A stretch of DNA of 6,827 nucleotides from an uncultured Cellvibrio sp. GTDB lineage: Bacteria; Pseudomonadota; Gammaproteobacteria; Pseudomonadales; Cellvibrionaceae. The DNA lies in contig CAMPIG010000265.1 in NCBI GenBank assembly GCA_946886255.1, positions 1 to 6,827 of the forward strand, given 5' to 3'. The notes beneath the pieces are model-generated. The model saw only the letters and a list, made by a program, of their open reading frames with translations, did no database searches and was not told where the DNA came from. Below, in pieces: positions 6,033-6,827 of this stretch; the stretch's first letter is position 1, and each line of letters starts with the position of its first letter. Made by a program: the position numbers and the translations under genes.

Positions 6033-6803
6033 CTAAAAAGTTTCTCCTGTCCGCGCCGTCAGGACTTCAACACCGTCTTTGGTTACCACCATAGTATGTT
6101 CCCACTGGGCGGAAAGGCGCCCGTCTTTGGTTTCAACCGTCCAGCCGTCATTTTTCAATTTGGTGTGTGGTTTACCCGCGTTGATCATCGGCTCGATGGT
6201 GAAGCACATGCCTTCGCGCAACACCATCCCGGTGCCCGGGCGGCCGTAATGTAGGATCTGTGGTTCCTCATGGAAAACCTTGCCGATACCATGGCCGCAA
6301 TATTCGCGCACTACCGAGTAATAATTGCCTTCTGCATGCTGCTGGATTACATGGCCGATATCGCCCAATGTGCAGCCAGGTTTTACCATCCCGATAGCTT
6401 TGTACATGCATTCCTGGGTCACTTTAACCAAACGTTCCGCATGGGAAGCTGGTGTACCCACGAAATACATGGCGCTGGTGTCGCCGTGGTAACCGTCATA
6501 GATCACCGTGACATCGATATTGATGATATCGCCATTCTTGAGCACTTTTTTGTCTGACGGAATGCCATGACAGACCACCTGATTAACCGAGGTGCAGATA
6601 GATTTGGGAAAGCCGCGATAGCCGAGGCAGGCGGGGATGGCTTTCTGCACTTCCACGATATGGTTGTGGCAGATGTTATCCAGCTCGGCCGTGGTGACGC
6701 CGGGTTGCACGAAGGGGCCGATCATTTCAAGCACTTCGGCGGCCATACGTCCCGCAACACGCATCTTTTCGATTTCTTCAGGGGTTTTGATAGTCACAGA
6801 CAT
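6033..6803 (-). CDS. map: Type I methionine aminopeptidase
   Basis: Map removes the initiator methionine from nascent proteins whose second residue is small, after deformylation, and is essential in most bacteria. The 256-residue protein lacks an N-terminal extension, as expected for bacterial type Ia enzymes (E. coli 264). The five metal ligands of the pita-bread fold are present at the same numbers as in E. coli: D97 (NIDVTV), D108 (HGDTSAM), H171 (CGHGIGKVFHEEP), E204 (TIEPMI) and E235 (QWEHTMV). The substrate-contacting H79 (VCHGIP) and H178 are also conserved. The ATG at 6801-6803 gives MSVTIKTPEEIEKMR, the usual start; its Shine-Dalgarno is weak. Only 24 bp of upstream sequence are present, so the promoter is not visible. 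In many gammaproteobacteria rpsB lies divergently upstream, but that region is outside the window. The gene is followed after 3 nt by glnD. Confidence 0.98.
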   Translation of the reverse strand: MSVTIKTPEEIEKMRVAGRMAAEVLEMIGPFVQPGVTTAELDNICHNHIVEVQKAIPACLGYRGFPKSICTSVNQVVCHGIPSDKKVLKNGDIINIDVTVIYDGYHGDTSAMYFVGTPASHAERLVKVTQECMYKAIGMVKPGCTLGDIGHVIQQHAEGNYYSVVREYCGHGIGKVFHEEPQILHYGRPGTGMVLREGMCFTIEPMINAGKPHTKLKNDGWTVETKDGRLSAQWEHTMVVTKDGVEVLTARTGETF

Positions 6804-6827
6804 GAGTGAACACTAACTCTCATTGGC

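Noticed and set aside
5739..6254. 171-codon plus-strand open frame across the glnD/map junction
   Set aside because: It is antisense to two strongly conserved genes, and its product shows no recognisable motif.
6794..6823. Nine-codon ORF (ATG at 6821-6823, TGA at 6794-6796) overlapping the map start as a possible leader peptide
   Set aside because: It is very short, its upstream sequence is cut by the window edge, and there is no codon bias or structure suggesting attenuation.

Overview
The window carries a chromosomal housekeeping cluster from a gammaproteobacterium. All six genes lie on the minus strand and are read from right to left: map, glnD, dapC, nth, a YffB/ArsC-family gene, then dapD, whose 3' end runs off the left edge. 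The protein sequences and the order map-glnD-dapC-(arsC-like)-dapD resemble those of Pseudomonas and its relatives. Moderate GC content and the abundance of one GTAG-headed REP family suggest a Cellvibrio-like genus. That placement is an inference from memory, not a database result.

Layout. Positions 6033-6803 hold map (type I methionine aminopeptidase). After a 3-nt gap, 3342-6029 hold glnD (bifunctional PII uridylyltransferase / uridylyl-removing enzyme). A 121-bp gap (3221-3341) is mostly filled by a perfect inverted pair of 33-nt REP sequences. Positions 2021-3220 hold dapC (N-succinyldiaminopimelate aminotransferase), which overlaps nth (endonuclease III, 1353-2024) by ATGA. After a 19-nt gap the small YffB-like thioredoxin-fold gene occupies 986-1333. 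A second REP pair fills most of the 131-bp gap 855-985, and dapD (tetrahydrodipicolinate N-succinyltransferase) occupies 1-854 without its C-terminal part. No stretch over 300 bp lacks a gene.

How the genes fit together. DapD makes the N-succinyl intermediate of the diaminopimelate/lysine pathway, and DapC then transaminates the resulting N-succinyl-2-amino-6-ketopimelate, so two consecutive enzymes of the pathway flank nth and the YffB-like gene. GlnD senses glutamine and sets nitrogen assimilation through PII. Map trims the initiator methionine. Tight spacing within map-glnD and within dapC-nth-yffB-like suggests co-transcription, and the two REP pairs split the run into map-glnD / dapC-nth-yffB-like / dapD.

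The most unusual content is not a gene. Two REP doublets of the same family have their GTAG heads in opposite arrangements (outward in one, inward in the other), and both lie exactly 11 nt after a stop codon. Secondary points are a non-canonical cysteine spacing in the C-terminal metal-cluster region of endonuclease III and the recurrent linkage of an uncharacterised YffB-type protein to DAP-pathway genes. I found no new multi-gene system here.
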